From: Cloacimonetes bacterium UBA5835
GTDB lineage: Bacteria; Cloacimonadota; Cloacimonadia; Cloacimonadales; Cloacimonadaceae
Assembly (NCBI GenBank): GCA_002432865.1
Contig: DJGX01000007.1
Span: 15,323 to 79,322, forward strand
Direction: 5' to 3'
DNA: 64,000 nt
Part shown: positions 63,420 to 64,000 of the stretch, piece by piece
Layout: each line of letters starts with the position of its first letter
Numbering within the stretch: position 1 is the first letter of the stretch
The notes under the pieces: generated by a model
What the model was told of the DNA's origin: nothing
The model's input: only the letters and a program-made list of their open reading frames with translations
Database searches by the model: none
Position numbers and translations under genes: made by a program

Positions 63420-64000
63420 TCCTTAGCATCTTTGATCTTTATTCCATTTATTATTAGCCTATTTTTTGTCAATTTGATTTGTAACAGCGTTTGAGTAATA
63501 AAAGTAAAAAGTACCCTCTCTTATTATCCTTTCCAATCATCTGCAGCTATTATCATTCGAGGGCATAATATCATAGTCCGAATGAAACGATGTTATTATA
63601 TGTGAGTTGTAGCTGAATAAGATATTATTGTTAATCCTCTAAACTAAAAAAAATGTTGGCAAACGAAGATGTATAAAAAGCACTTATGTTACTTTTATGA
63701 GAATTCAGAATAGGCAGAAAGACCATTGTGGTGGAGCATTTAGAAATTTCATCAAAAACGATAGATTTGAGCGACAGGGTTTACCCCGGCTCCAATATTA
63801 TCAAGATAATATCCTTGCGTGTAACTTGTTCAATGGTTTTATTTTACACTGAGAACCTTGTATATAAACTATATTCTGCATAATCAGAAAAATCTGCAGG
63901 TGTATATTTTCTCAGGTACACCAAGTTCTTGGGTAAATAGTTAGCCAAAAGGAATCAGAATAATCTGCTTATCACAATTTAAGGCATTCCCACAAAAAAG
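63420..64000. other. Gene-free stretch at window end
   Basis: About 580 AT-rich bases upstream of the minus-strand lpxB group. No coding frame, RNA gene or clear repeat was recognised. A gene beginning beyond the window edge cannot be excluded. Confidence 0.5.

Overview
The window comes from a low-GC, Gram-negative bacterium of the Fibrobacteres-Chlorobi-Bacteroidetes (FCB) type. The outer membrane is shown by LpxB, a TonB-dependent receptor and PorV/PorQ-type barrels. A type IX secretion system (T9SS) is shown by a C25 sortase-like protease and several proteins ending in C-terminal sorting domains. Gene content (AddAB, type-3 ProRS, GlmL-like protein, many 'YPNP' sorting domains) fits Candidatus Cloacimonas (Cloacimonadota) best. 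This is inference from gene content; no rRNA gene is present to settle it.

Layout. 1-375: truncated ABC exporter (minus). 376-1172: gene-free, with repeats. 1173-9094: plus-strand housekeeping run: PtsN-like IIA, a PorV/PorQ-type barrel, glyS, pta, aspartate aminotransferase, a small membrane protein, a PfkB kinase and purM. 9288-21031: TonB receptor, ExbB, two ExbD, TonB, a 1044-residue secreted protein, a PorV-like barrel and a secreted Asp-box protein, closed by a terminator; it looks like one energised surface system. 21032-21921: gene-free, with a second copy of the intergenic repeat. 21922-23687 (minus): FecCD permease and binding lipoprotein without an ATPase. 24386-25888: cardiolipin synthase. 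26049-32206: addB-addA. 32432-37473: purS, purQ, comF, a small basic protein, a GlmL-like ATPase and an unknown KOW-like protein, closed by a terminator.

38145-49041: proS, cinA, purD, a PorU-like C25 protease, another PorV-like barrel and a lipoprotein. 49137-52713: an SLBB protein, a Wzc-like tyrosine kinase with a 12-tyrosine tail, and ispE. 52714-53800: gene-free, with a cluster of inverted repeats. 53801-55919: ispG and two half-size chromate transporters. 55961-58420 (minus): glycogen phosphorylase. 58632-60905: secreted C10 protease with two cohesin-like repeats and a sorting domain. 61104-63413 (minus): LPLAT, lpxB and a small multidrug-export family protein. 63420-64000: no gene seen.

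How it works together. Purine genes are scattered (purM, purS-purQ, purD), as are the MEP isoprenoid genes (ispE, ispG). The main theme is the cell surface: four proteins carry T9SS-type sorting domains, and three PorV/PorQ-family barrels and a PorU-like protease could handle their export and anchoring. The most distinctive loci are the TonB-Exb-PorV-secreted-protein operon, the GlmL-like/KOW-like pair with no mutase nearby, the poly-tyrosine kinase tail overlapping ispE, and a degenerate intergenic repeat found at two sites. Starts were moved from the longest reading frame where a Shine-Dalgarno site or signal peptide decided the matter.
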